Below, one piece after another: positions 32,547-42,040 of a stretch of 64,000 bases of DNA. The first letter of the stretch is position 1. Every line of letters begins with the position of its first letter. Made by a program: the position numbers and the translations under genes. The DNA is from Phymatolithon calcareum (lineage: Eukaryota; Rhodophyta; Florideophyceae; Hapalidiales), in NCBI GenBank assembly GCA_977006965.1, contig OZ345381.1:558001-622000 (forward strand), in the 5' to 3' direction. Below the pieces are notes generated by a model. It did not search any database. It was not told the origin of the DNA and worked only from the letters and a program-made list of their open reading frames with translations.

Positions 32547-34289
32547 ATGCCGGCGAAAGTTCTTGCCCGTGCTGCGTTCTTCCTTACTGGTCCGCTAGAG
32601 AGATCGACTCGAGTATGGAGCGCGTTCCGCTCATTTTCTTCCCCATCACTTGCCTCCGCTAAATGGCGCAGCCCGTACCCTGACGAGGGAATTCCCATCG
32701 GCACACCTGCTTCAGCGCATCCAGAGTTCTCGGAAAATATTTCTGCAAGCGCCGATCATTTAAAAAAGATCCTCAATGTACTTAACGACTTCGTGCTTCC
32801 AGGCGGTGGTCCGAAGGCGTTGCAAAGGCATCTGAGCCGCGGGAAAATGCCCGTCCGGGAGCGCGTCCGCGTCCTTATGGACCCTGGCTCTCCGTTTCTT
32901 GAACTGTCTGCCCTTGCCGGACTGCACGAGTCTGCCCCGTGTGCGGGAATCATCACAGGCGTGGGTCTCATCCATGGCTCCCCTGTCATGGTTGTCGCTA
33001 ACGATGCTACCGTAAAAGGTGGAACTTATTTTCCCACAACAGTGCGAAAGCATCTCCGAGCACAAGCAATCGCACAGCAATGTTTTCTTCCATGTGTCTA
33101 TCTTGTGGATTCTGGAGGTGCATTCCTCCCCCTTCAGGCGCAGGTGTTTCCGGATGAGAATCACTTCGGAAGGATTTTCTATAACATGGCACAAATGTCC
33201 GCCATGAAGATACCGCAGCTCGCTGTTGTTATGGGTTCGTGCACGGCAGGAGGGGCATATGTTCCGGCAATGGCCGATGAGGCCATTATTGTAAAGAACA
33301 CTGGCACAATCTTTCTCGCAGGGCCGCCACTCGTGAAAGCCGCAACAGGTGAGGAAGTCACTGCCGAAGCGCTCGGTGGTGCTGAGGTTCATGGCACGCA
33401 ATCTGGCGTTGTCGATCATGTGGCGGAAGATGATCAGCACGCTCTTATGCTCGCCCGACAATCACTTTATTCGTGTTCTAAAATACCGACCCGAGAGCCT
33501 ACTGTTGAGGTTCTTCCTCCGCGATTCCCGCCCACAGAACTGAGCGGCATGGTACCGGCGCGTACGGGTGCGCATGTAGACATTCGCGAAATCATTGCGC
33601 GCATAGTGGACAACAGCTGCTTTCGTGAGTTCAAAGCTGGATACGGTCCAACGCTTGTGACGGGGTTTGCGCGCCTCAGTGGTGCGGAGATCGGGATAAT
33701 CGCCAATAACGGGGTACTATTTGCGGAATCTGCGCTCAAGGGTGCACACTTTGTGCAACTGTGCGCCGCGCGCAATGTACCGCTTTTATTTCTACAAAAT
33801 ATCACCGGCTTCATGGTTGGGCGTAAGTACGAGGCCGGCGGTATTGCCAAGGCTGGTGCGAAAATGGTGAATGCGGTGGCCAACGCTCGCGTCCCAAAAA
33901 TCACGCTAGTTGTTGGCGGAAGCCACGGGGCCGGAAACTATTCCATGTGTGGACGAGCGTTCTCGCCAACATTTATGTTCACGTGGCCGAACTCGCGGAT
34001 ATCGGTCATGGGTGGAAATCAGGCGGCGGATGTGCTCGCGCAGGTGAGGCGAGACGCGGCGGGTGGGAATATTGATGAGGAAGAAGAGAAAAAGCTGCGA
34101 AAGGAGATTGTTGGAAAATACGAGAGCGAAGGAGAACCACTCTATGCGAGCTCGAGGATATGGGACGACGGTGTGATTACTCCTGCGCAAACGCGAGACG
34201 TTCTAACTCTAGCTTTTGCTGCAGCACTATCGTCTCCAAAGGGCCGTGAGGAGGATCTGCACCAAAAGTATGGTGTTTTCCGCATGTAA
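32547..34289 (+). CDS. MCCB: Methylcrotonyl-CoA carboxylase beta subunit, mitochondrial
   Basis: A 580-residue carboxyltransferase subunit. With the biotin-bearing alpha subunit (not in this window) it carboxylates 3-methylcrotonyl-CoA in leucine breakdown. The first ~45 residues are Arg/Ser-rich with few acids, as in a mitochondrial targeting peptide. The two crotonase-like carboxyltransferase halves follow, with family-typical blocks: [70 protein letters not shown] and [18 protein letters not shown]. The C-terminus ends in VFRM like animal and plant MCCB, which separates it from propionyl-CoA carboxylase beta. Length matches the family (about 560-590). Single exon, ATG at 32547, convergent with the Dicer gene. 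Confidence 0.95.
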   Translation: MPAKVLARAAFFLTGPLERSTRVWSAFRSFSSPSLASAKWRSPYPDEGIPIGTPASAHPEFSENISASADHLKKILNVLNDFVLPGGGPKALQRHLSRGKMPVRERVRVLMDPGSPFLELSALAGLHESAPCAGIITGVGLIHGSPVMVVANDATVKGGTYFPTTVRKHLRAQAIAQQCFLPCVYLVDSGGAFLPLQAQVFPDENHFGRIFYNMAQMSAMKIPQLAVVMGSCTAGGAYVPAMADEAIIVKNTGTIFLAGPPLVKAATGEEVTAEALGGAEVHGTQSGVVDHVAEDDQHALMLARQSLYSCSKIPTREPTVEVLPPRFPPTELSGMVPARTGAHVDIREIIARIVDNSCFREFKAGYGPTLVTGFARLSGAEIGIIANNGVLFAESALKGAHFVQLCAARNVPLLFLQNITGFMVGRKYEAGGIAKAGAKMVNAVANARVPKITLVVGGSHGAGNYSMCGRAFSPTFMFTWPNSRISVMGGNQAADVLAQVRRDAAGGNIDEEEEKKLRKEIVGKYESEGEPLYASSRIWDDGVITPAQTRDVLTLAFAAALSSPKGREEDLHQKYGVFRM

Positions 34290-34545
34290 GTGAAATTAGT
34301 GCGGACAGCTAAAGGTACAGTATTGAATTCTAATCCGCAGCTTGTACAGCCGCTGTAAAGGGTTGCTTCTCGAAGTATACTGTATCCACTACGTTGCAAC
34401 CGAATCGTTGAAGATGTGCCTCTGCCTCCTGTGCGCTTTCGGAAGAGAGTATTTGAGTCCTGACAATCGACTCCTATCCAATTTTTAGTTCTCCAGCAAC
34501 GGGCTACAGGGAAGGTAACATTGCGGACCCAAAAAACAGAGCTCA

Positions 34546-37500
34546 TCAAATTTCCTTTTTCAAAGCCTTTGCCCTTAGCTTATCAATAAGCTTGGCATCT
34601 GCAGATCCTGGTTTCGCATTTTTCAACCGCGAATGGGTGTTCTTTGCCACCAACAGTTGTGCCATCTTTTTCGAATCAGCTCTTTCCGTTGCGACAACGT
34701 TTCCTGCTATTTTCACATCACATTCAAATTTGTCGCCTTTCACCGTGCGATACTCGTAAAGGGGTTGACTCCGCGTAATTCGAAGTGTCTGCGTCACGAG
34801 AATCTCCAACTTTCTCATCGGATGCTGGGTACCCTTACTGAGATCAGCCCGCTTCGTTAGCGTTTCCCGAAGAAGCTTCATCGCCACTTTCCAAGCTGCC
34901 TCAAGACCAGAGTCGACGACAATAGCTCCAAGAATGGACTCGAAAACATCACTTAGAACTTTTGGCGCTGCGCAGCTCACCGTGTCTTCGCCGCATTCGA
35001 TTGCTTTCTTTACTTCCTCCTCGAACCGGGCAATGGCATTCGTCAGACATGGACTGTCCATGAAGAGGAATTTATGAAGGCCGAATTCCACGCTCACACG
35101 TGCAAACGTCTCGTTGCTCACGATCTGTGCCTTGAGCTCCGTCAGTTGATCAGGGCCTAACAGCGTGTACTTGTCGTACAAGTAAAGTACCACGCATAAA
35201 TCCACGACGGCATCGCCTAGAAATTCCATCCGTTGAAACGTCTCTACCATCGTCTTGCAATTTAACGAGCGTTGCACATCAACGTAAGACCCGTGCGTCA
35301 AAGCGCAAACAAGCAAATGTCTACGTTTGAACTTGTACCCTAGAATTTTCTCAAGGGGACCAAATTCCTCGTTCCAGGGCTTTATAGGACTTGCCAACCT
35401 GAAGTCGCGAGGAAATGCTTGTGGAATGATCTCAGTGGGTGCAGCAGACCCCTCTGGATGCAAAGAATGTATCGCAGCCAAGAGCGTCTCCTTGTGTGTC
35501 GGTTCACGGCCCTCGAATACGCCCAACAGTTCATAAAATTTCACGCCTGCTTCGTATCCTTGTTTAATTGCACCGGCGGATAGCATTGGTAAATTGCCCA
35601 TGACCTCCACACCACCGCATCCACCACCACTGGAGCCGGTCAGATCAATTGTGTTCACTTGATTGCGATAGTATTCTTCAGAGCCACTCAAATACATCAC
35701 AGCACAGAGTGCTTCCATAACATCAGCTAAGGACTTGCTGTTCATCGTAACAACTCGACGTTGGAGCTCAGAGCCGGGGGGGTTCCAATCCTCGACATAC
35801 TGTTGCTCGAAACATAAGAATTTTTCAAGCTTGTGTAGGTGTGCCTTTTGCCTTAATGCCTCGTTCGACACGACGTCCTTTCTCTTCTCATGCATTCGCC
35901 CTTCGTTGTCATGGGGATGGGCGGTAAAAAGGCGTAAAGTGCTAGAGATTTTTAAAACAGAATCCCCGAGAAATTCCAGCCTTTCGTAGTTGAACAATGG
36001 ATCAACTGATGTGGATGTAACCGCTTGTGCAAGCAACTTGAGCGAGATCGGAACGCCAACTTTATCCATAAAAAGATCTCGTAGCTCGCACAGAAGAACG
36101 TGGCGCTCTAGAACCATTAGACTGGATGGAAGAAACATGGATCCAATGGATATAGGATGCACACGACATAGCTCCGGTACCATGCACCATTTCTCTTTCG
36201 CGCCTTCGACGTAACCGCTGATGACTTCCCTCACCGGGGTTCCTTGCAGCATGTCTACAAAATGATCCATAGTAAGTCGAGGTGGATCGATAGTTGTTAT
36301 CAATGCCTGATCCAAGAACTGAATCTGTATCTTTCGTGTATCCTTCTGGTAGTCCTCGTGAGTCTGCAGGATTCTAGCCTTCCAAGACTTGCGGTTATTC
36401 TTCCTGTTGTCGTGCGCCGAGAATATCTGTCGCGGTCCACCCGTGCTGCGCTTCGGTTTCTGCCCTATCAACGTTGGGGATGGGGAGATAGGCGATGCAA
36501 CTGCTTTGGGGCGATTACGTTGCAAGTTCTCATCACCATCACTGGTCAGGTCAACGACTTCGATTACTTCTCCGCTGTTATTCTCGTTGCGGACCATTTC
36601 GGAGATGGGTTTCTGCAGAGCTTCTTTTTGAGCATTTTGGGGCGGGGTTCTTTTAGGCATAAAAAGAAGACTTGGCTTTGTGAGACCTTCTGGGTCTTCC
36701 TCTTCTTCAGGATTTATCAAGCTTGCAATATATTTATCAGGTTTGATCGTACCATCCGCATTAAGGGCAAACAGTTTCCTCCGGTGAATGTACGACAACG
36801 GCGATTGATCGTACCGAAGATCTCCAGCGAGCAGGACTTTTTTTCGCGCACATATCACGTACACCAGGTTGCTCTGCAGCTTCTCCATATGGCCTTCCAA
36901 GACATCACGAGGCATCGGCGTTGGGAAAAGTTCGGACTTATTTTTCGTTGTGTCCTTGTGGAACTGAGCAATTACTGCCGAAACCTGCTGCCAATTTATG
37001 CAACTTTTGTCTGCCGCTTGTGCACGGTCGCTCGGACTGATAATTCGGCGACTTAATTTCCTCGACGGAGATCCAGTTGTAGACAGTGATTCGTTTTTCC
37101 CCTTCCTGATAACAGGGACGACCAAGTAATTCCGAAAGTAATCCGCATCGAAGGACCGATCTCCATGAACTATCTTCAAACGCTTTCCCCACACAAACGA
37201 GTCCAAGTCGATGTCTTCCTGAATACTTGAAAAGAGGCACGCCACGAATAGTTGTGCTTGTTCCGTTTGTTTTGGAGTCAGCTTGATTGCTCCTAAGAAG
37301 ACGAGACCAACCTTCCCAACCTTGTCATTAACATGGCACGATAAACCTAAATCGCCCAAGGAAATGGTAAGGTCTCGTTGGTTCAACTTTTTCGAAAGAA
37401 TAACTCCATAATCTTCAATTCCACCAGGGTTGGAAATCTCTTGTACCCTGGAGCGGAGGCGCTCATCTTTTGCGACGAGGAGACTTAGCCCGTATAAGTA

Positions 37501-40011
37501 ACACTCATCAGCTCCTTGAGGACCGATAAGAGCAATTGCAGGATGCACAATGCTTGCAATCTTATCACACACTGCTTCTGTGCTTTGCTGGTCTCTGCCA
37601 ATAATAGCATTTTCACTGAAACGCACAACCTTGTTCGCCTTACATGCCATTGAGGAACGCTTTCGTTTCTTGGAATATTTTGCAGACGAGAGCGGAATAG
37701 GGTCTGGTTCGGTCGCCTTGTGAAATGGTTGGACAACTGACGCTAGAGTTTCTTGCCCGTGTGCTTTCTCCGATGGTTCCAGAGAGGCCTTCTTCGAAGG
37801 TTGGCAGCCGAGGCTTGAAGCTTGCTGCTCGTGCATAACTTCCAAGGGATCACGACAGCCCTTGTCGTGCGGACTATCTACATTGCTTGGAGACTGTGAT
37901 GATTGCGGTAGAGCCTTGGAAGAGAGGTCGTCCAATGGATCTGAGAGTTCCTTCATGTCGGTGACGTTCTCATTTGGGAGTCCCTTCAACTCAGGGGCAA
38001 TCGCATTTGAAAGTCGCTTATTGTTAGGGAATTTTACTGGATTTTCCTCCAAGTCAAGATCATGTTCGTCCTGAAGTTCCTCCATGCCGGAGACAATTGC
38101 ATCTGGGAGTTGCGCTTGGCCAAGTGCGTTTGCATCTGGCAGTCCCTCCACTTGAGGGACAGTTGAGTCAGGCAGCTCCTCCACAACAGGGTCATGGCTA
38201 GCTCGAAGTGGCTCTAAGTGAGTAATATTCGCAATTGTTAGTTTCTCCACGTCTGGGACATTCGCATCTGGTAGTTCTTCCAAGTCAGGGACACTCGCAG
38301 CTGATAGATCATCTTCTTCCACAAAATTCACATCTGGTAGATCCGCCATGTCTGGGATGATGGCGTCGGGTTGTTCCTCGGCATCAGGGACATTCGCATC
38401 TGGCATTGTCTCCGCCTCAATATAGTCCGCATCTGGAACTTCCTGCGTATCACTAACATCTTCAGTATCATAATCAACTTCTTCATCAACGGTAGCGCTG
38501 ACATCAACTGCTTGAACGGAAGCTTTTCTTTTGCGTGTTCGATGACTTCGCTTGTGTGCGCTCGAATACCCTCGCGGCTCGAACACAATCACACGACATC
38601 GACCCCCGCCCCCATCTTTGGCGGGGTTGACCAAAGACCCATCAAATCGGATAACCAATGGACACGGAGGGAGGGGCCGCCTGGACTGCGAAATGCAATT
38701 AATATTGGAACTGGCGACAATGAGCACGTTTGCATAGCCTGATCCGAAGTCGTCGACAGCTTCGTCATCTGTCTCGGCGCCCTGCCATCCCTTATGGTCC
38801 GTTCGCAGTCGTTCCAATGGCTTGGCGCTGCTCTCGTCACCAAGAATAACTCTGCACACTATACCATCAAAGCCGCGCAAGTCCGAAATGATGGCATGTA
38901 GCGCGACGGCAACAACGGGATGACCGGCATGCACGATGGCCATTAACGTGTCTTCGCTCGTGGATGCTTCATATGCCTTGCGGAGCACATGTAGCAGAGA
39001 GATGACCTTCGACGTCAGGCCATGTAACGCCCTTTGGTCTGAGATTTTGTTTGTCACGGCTGCTTTGAACTTTACCCCGTACAATTCGGACAAGCCGCGG
39101 CGCTTTAAAAAATTCTGGTAGCTCACGACGGCACGAGTTCCGAGCTCACTAACCATTATGTCACAGTCTGAATTTTGCGGTTTATGCGATGCTCCGGCAG
39201 TAAGCATTCCGCTCTGTTGTTGGTACAAGATGTATTCCACATCAACAAGGTTCGTATGGTGGTCGTGTTCTCCAAATTTTTGGACACAGCGCCAGTCAGG
39301 GCCTTTCCCATTCTCGGATGGGAATTCCGCATAAACATTCTCCGCAACAGGGGCAGTGATGCGAAAATCGTGATGAACTGTGGCTATTGCCAATACGCGA
39401 GGTCTCTGCGTAATTGTCAGACATCTGTAGTACTCGCGCATTAGCACAGAGAATACATGGGCCTTCCTATAGGCCAATTCAGCCTGGTCAAAAACAATCA
39501 TGGAAATGCGGAACATGGTAAGCAGTCCTGAATTGAACTCTTTGAGGACGTGCCAGTCTCGGGCGATGACGACATCGTATAATTGGAACAAGTTTGCAAT
39601 CGCCCTATTCGACCCCCTGGGGTTACCCGATTGGTGGTCGTCTTTTCGAAGAGAAGCACGCGGCAGTTGCGCGATAGCAACACGGATTTCAGCGTGTGTA
39701 GAAAGCAAGTCCCGGAGTTGCAGGGCTCGCGTATGATGCGTAACAAGGACGACGACGGCGCGTGGTGGCGCCATGATGGCATCACCAGAGCTGCGACGAC
39801 GGTCGCGCTCTGTCGCTGCACTCTCGGCAATAGCGTTCACGACGGCCTGCTCAAGCGGTGATGGAGCAGAGTGTCGACCGAAGCCTGGTACGAATATTGC
39901 CTTGTTTTCCACTGAGAGTCGCGCAATGTGCTGCATTAACCGTTCAGAAAACGCAGACGAGGGTTCGGAAAAGTCGCTGGAGCGCGGATACAGCCTGGAG
40001 GCCGGCGTCAT
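34546..40011 (-). CDS. DCL: Dicer-like ribonuclease III with degenerate helicase
   Basis: A 1821-residue single-exon Dicer that should cut double-stranded RNA into small RNAs. Order: a helicase-like region at about 1-480 that keeps the fold but not the motifs (residues 41-48 read VPGFGRHS where PTGSGKT is expected; residues 175-178 read DQAE instead of DExH); an acidic 11-residue tandem repeat at about 524-690; a Dicer dimerisation (DUF283) region from about 807; a probable platform/PAZ region at about 1000-1090; RNase IIIa with ERLEFLGDS near 1340 and DVMEAL; RNase IIIb with QRMEFLGDA near 1594 and LSDVFESI; and a C-terminal dsRBD at about 1727-1790. Metal-binding Glu/Asp residues of both RNase III domains are present. 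It is therefore predicted to be catalytically active but unlikely to hydrolyse ATP. The start is the ATG at 40011. Confidence 0.93.
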   Translation of the reverse strand: MTPASRLYPRSSDFSEPSSAFSERLMQHIARLSVENKAIFVPGFGRHSAPSPLEQAVVNAIAESAATERDRRRSSGDAIMAPPRAVVVLVTHHTRALQLRDLLSTHAEIRVAIAQLPRASLRKDDHQSGNPRGSNRAIANLFQLYDVVIARDWHVLKEFNSGLLTMFRISMIVFDQAELAYRKAHVFSVLMREYYRCLTITQRPRVLAIATVHHDFRITAPVAENVYAEFPSENGKGPDWRCVQKFGEHDHHTNLVDVEYILYQQQSGMLTAGASHKPQNSDCDIMVSELGTRAVVSYQNFLKRRGLSELYGVKFKAAVTNKISDQRALHGLTSKVISLLHVLRKAYEASTSEDTLMAIVHAGHPVVAVALHAIISDLRGFDGIVCRVILGDESSAKPLERLRTDHKGWQGAETDDEAVDDFGSGYANVLIVASSNINCISQSRRPLPPCPLVIRFDGSLVNPAKDGGGGRCRVIVFEPRGYSSAHKRSHRTRKRKASVQAVDVSATVDEEVDYDTEDVSDTQEVPDADYIEAETMPDANVPDAEEQPDAIIPDMADLPDVNFVEEDDLSAASVPDLEELPDANVPDVEKLTIANITHLEPLRASHDPVVEELPDSTVPQVEGLPDANALGQAQLPDAIVSGMEELQDEHDLDLEENPVKFPNNKRLSNAIAPELKGLPNENVTDMKELSDPLDDLSSKALPQSSQSPSNVDSPHDKGCRDPLEVMHEQQASSLGCQPSKKASLEPSEKAHGQETLASVVQPFHKATEPDPIPLSSAKYSKKRKRSSMACKANKVVRFSENAIIGRDQQSTEAVCDKIASIVHPAIALIGPQGADECYLYGLSLLVAKDERLRSRVQEISNPGGIEDYGVILSKKLNQRDLTISLGDLGLSCHVNDKVGKVGLVFLGAIKLTPKQTEQAQLFVACLFSSIQEDIDLDSFVWGKRLKIVHGDRSFDADYFRNYLVVPVIRKGKNESLSTTGSPSRKLSRRIISPSDRAQAADKSCINWQQVSAVIAQFHKDTTKNKSELFPTPMPRDVLEGHMEKLQSNLVYVICARKKVLLAGDLRYDQSPLSYIHRRKLFALNADGTIKPDKYIASLINPEEEEDPEGLTKPSLLFMPKRTPPQNAQKEALQKPISEMVRNENNSGEVIEVVDLTSDGDENLQRNRPKAVASPISPSPTLIGQKPKRSTGGPRQIFSAHDNRKNNRKSWKARILQTHEDYQKDTRKIQIQFLDQALITTIDPPRLTMDHFVDMLQGTPVREVISGYVEGAKEKWCMVPELCRVHPISIGSMFLPSSLMVLERHVLLCELRDLFMDKVGVPISLKLLAQAVTSTSVDPLFNYERLEFLGDSVLKISSTLRLFTAHPHDNEGRMHEKRKDVVSNEALRQKAHLHKLEKFLCFEQQYVEDWNPPGSELQRRVVTMNSKSLADVMEALCAVMYLSGSEEYYRNQVNTIDLTGSSGGGCGGVEVMGNLPMLSAGAIKQGYEAGVKFYELLGVFEGREPTHKETLLAAIHSLHPEGSAAPTEIIPQAFPRDFRLASPIKPWNEEFGPLEKILGYKFKRRHLLVCALTHGSYVDVQRSLNCKTMVETFQRMEFLGDAVVDLCVVLYLYDKYTLLGPDQLTELKAQIVSNETFARVSVEFGLHKFLFMDSPCLTNAIARFEEEVKKAIECGEDTVSCAAPKVLSDVFESILGAIVVDSGLEAAWKVAMKLLRETLTKRADLSKGTQHPMRKLEILVTQTLRITRSQPLYEYRTVKGDKFECDVKIAGNVVATERADSKKMAQLLVAKNTHSRLKNAKPGSADAKLIDKLRAKALKKEI
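37945..38442 (-). repeat. 33-bp tandem repeat encoding 11-residue units in Dicer
   Basis: About fifteen successive 11-residue units, consensus LPDANVPDxEE, lie between the helicase-like and dimerisation regions of the Dicer protein (residues about 524-690). Spacing is kept at 11 across degenerate units, with one 10-residue unit, so it is a diverged coding minisatellite. The units are strongly acidic and probably form a flexible linker. Confidence 0.8.
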
Positions 40012-40231
40012 GGCGCGGATCCAGAAAAGGAAAGACTGCGACGAATAACACCGAGTGAGGAGATTGCACGCCGCTTTAGGTTGTCAAGTCGCACAACAGC
40101 GGTACACCTAAGGGTGCTTCGCTGGGTTGCAGCACCTGACTGCATGCAGACGCCCTCGGAACCATTAATATGGGTTGCAAGAACGAGACGACGGCACGGG
40201 GGGGGGTGGTGGCTTGGCTGGGAGGCAGCGA

Positions 40232-40266
40232 CACTGTCTGTCCCTGCAGTGCAGGGACAGACAGTG
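40232..40266. repeat. Perfect inverted repeat, 17-bp arms
   Basis: The arms 40232-40248 (CACTGTCTGTCCCTGCA) and 40250-40266 are exact reverse complements with a single G between them. The structure could extrude as a cruciform or fold as a near loop-less RNA hairpin. Confidence 0.9.
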
Positions 40267-40406
40267 GAAATGTTGGGTGCAGGCTGCACTCACCTTTTCC
40301 AACATCCACACGTGTCCGATTTGGCCCATGCAGGAACTTGTCTACTGCCCCTGTCCGATCCAGGATTGTGCTCTGGGGCATGAATGCGTCGTGCATCGAG
40401 AGGCGT

Positions 40407-40437
40407 CATCATGACGATCATCATGATCGTCATGATG
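40407..40437. repeat. Perfect inverted repeat, 15-bp arms
   Basis: The arms 40407-40421 (CATCATGACGATCAT) and 40423-40437 are exact reverse complements separated by one C. The sequence is rich in GATC and CATGAT units. Confidence 0.9.
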
Positions 40438-40847
40438 ATCGTGCCCTGCGCTCTACATTTTTTGAGTTTTATTATCAGATGACCCTCTGGGGCGATTACC
40501 ACGTGTCTGACATCTGACATGCCATGGATCCGGATGCACGAGCAAACTGGTGCTCATTTTCTCATGTGTTCGAGGTTGATTCCACGTTGTCCCCGCTGTG
40601 CAAGTGAGGCGTTGGACTCAGTTACGCTACGTAGATGTCCCAGAGAGCACACTCAAACATGTGATTTTAGGTTGCACATTGCCCAGTTGCCTTTACAGTA
40701 GGAGTAGGAGCACCTGAGACGCTCACGTGGGACTTGGCACTGCATATCGCGAGATAGCTCCTTGAGCCATAGCGAGGCGAGGCCACGGCTCAGGGAAATA
40801 TCTCACGATGATCGCATCTGGCCCTATTGCGATCGATCATCGACATG

Positions 40848-40899
40848 ATCGGGAAGGGCCGGCATGATGATGATCATCATCATGCTGGCCCTTCCCGAT
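40848..40899. repeat. 52-bp near-perfect palindrome
   Basis: This palindrome has no spacer. It is centred on GATC between 40873 and 40874, and the 26-bp half arms have one mismatched pair. The outer parts read ATCGGGAAGGGCC and GGCCCTTCCCGAT. Confidence 0.9.
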
Positions 40900-40961
40900 T
40901 GTCTTATGGCCTTGTCTCGTGTGCGGCGCTCCGACCATTTCTTTTTTTCGAAGAAAATGGT

Positions 40962-41530
40962 TTATTTGTATAGCAGTCCCACGTGCCGTACAGTGCCCCT
41001 AACCGTGACCTGTACGCTGGACTTACTATTCATGCTTTCTCTATCGGTAGCGTTCAGTATGATGTTGATCTCTTTGGCCACGTTTAGCAAGGCTTCTATC
41101 CATTCTTTCCGGGGGGGGGGGGGGTGTCGCTCTGCTCCCCACTCAGGATTCCAAGTTCTTCCAGAAATTTCCAGACGTCCAAAGCACCAATGCGGTTATT
41201 GTTTGCTCTCAGCTTTTCAGCGCTGGGTGTCGTTTTTTCGAGCGACTGCTTTCCATATCTCGGCTGCCTCCCGTTGCACTATCATAGGTTGTTTGGTGAG
41301 CTCTTTAGGCATCATGCCTCATTTGCTCTGCCATTTATTGGCGCAACGCTTCCGCTTCTTCCTGATCTTGCGTTGTCCAAGCGCTTTAGCTGCTTTCGTG
41401 CCATATCGAGACTTCAATATTCATCAGGTTCGATTCGACATAGCAACTGCGTTTTTCTCCCTTCCTTGTGAGCATGATAGGTACTTCTATTGAGATCTTC
41501 TTTGTTCGGTCCTCCTCCTCCTGCACTATT
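40962..41530 (-). pseudogene. Frameshifted coding relic, unknown family
   Basis: Four coding-like pieces read in order on the minus strand. Piece one (41530-41417) includes HAHKEGRKTQLLCRIEPDEY. Piece two (41414 to about 41250) includes KSRYGTKAAKALGQRK, one in-frame TGA at 41319-41321, and then REAAEIWKAVARK. Piece three (about 41250-41125) includes NNNRIGALDVWKFLEELGIL. Piece four (41108-40962) includes KEWIEALLNVAKEINIIL and ends at a TAA. Breaks fall at an A6 run near piece three and at the C14 run (41111-41124, G on the plus strand). A one-base change at each would rejoin the frames. I do not recognise the family; a transposon-borne protein is one possibility. The breaks could be decay or homopolymer sequencing errors. 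Confidence 0.5.
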
Positions 41531-41691
41531 TCAAGGTAAGTCCAACATGTCTTCCGGTCTCCCTTTCTATTAGTTTCCTCTCATGTTTTCAACTTCTGTT
41601 TCATAAGACTCAGAGCGAAGCGCTCTGCTTTGTGACTTTTTCATGTCTGCGGTTCTGCAAGTATACAGAGTACTGTCCCGCGACCTAGGCG

Positions 41692-42040
41692 ATGTCCCGC
41701 ATATTTTTCAAAAATACAATCGTGCATAAAAATCCATCGGCAGAGTTGATTCTATTCCCCGCTTTGACCGTCAGTTTACAAGGTCGCGGCGGTAACATTA
41801 GAAAATATGCTAACTCAGGTTTTGACCTGTTGGCCAAGAAAGGCTCCCGTGATATCACCTGCAAGTGCGACGGCAAAAAGCACACCAAAAGAGTTTTCGA
41901 TGGCACCAAACGGATACTTAAACCTGAAGGGCAACATCATCGCTATTAGGCTCGATCCGGGGCTTGAGCAAGTGGCAATATTGGCAAGAGGAGGGATCAA
42001 CCTTCCCACTGGCGAATTCAAGTTGTCTGCTGTCAAGTAG
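41692..42040 (+). pseudogene. Possible two-frame coding relic
   Basis: A frame from the ATG at 41692 reads coding-like up to about 41890 (DLLAKKGSRDITCKCDGKK). A second frame then reads coding-like to the TAG at 42038-42040 (NIIAIRLDPGLEQVAILARG). One shift near 41890-41920 would join them. No family is recognised, and an antisense frame of similar length exists, so this call is weak. Confidence 0.2.

Noticed and set aside
36244-37056. 270-codon plus-strand frame
   Set aside because: Antisense shadow of the Dicer gene.
40750-40810. Possible tRNA-like fold around an imperfect GAGATA...TATCTC stem
   Set aside because: No T-loop GTTCRANNC or anticodon arm could be placed; it is only an imperfect stem.
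40864-41493. 209-codon plus-strand frame
   Set aside because: It begins inside a palindrome, runs through the 14-G tract and is antisense to the better minus-strand relic.
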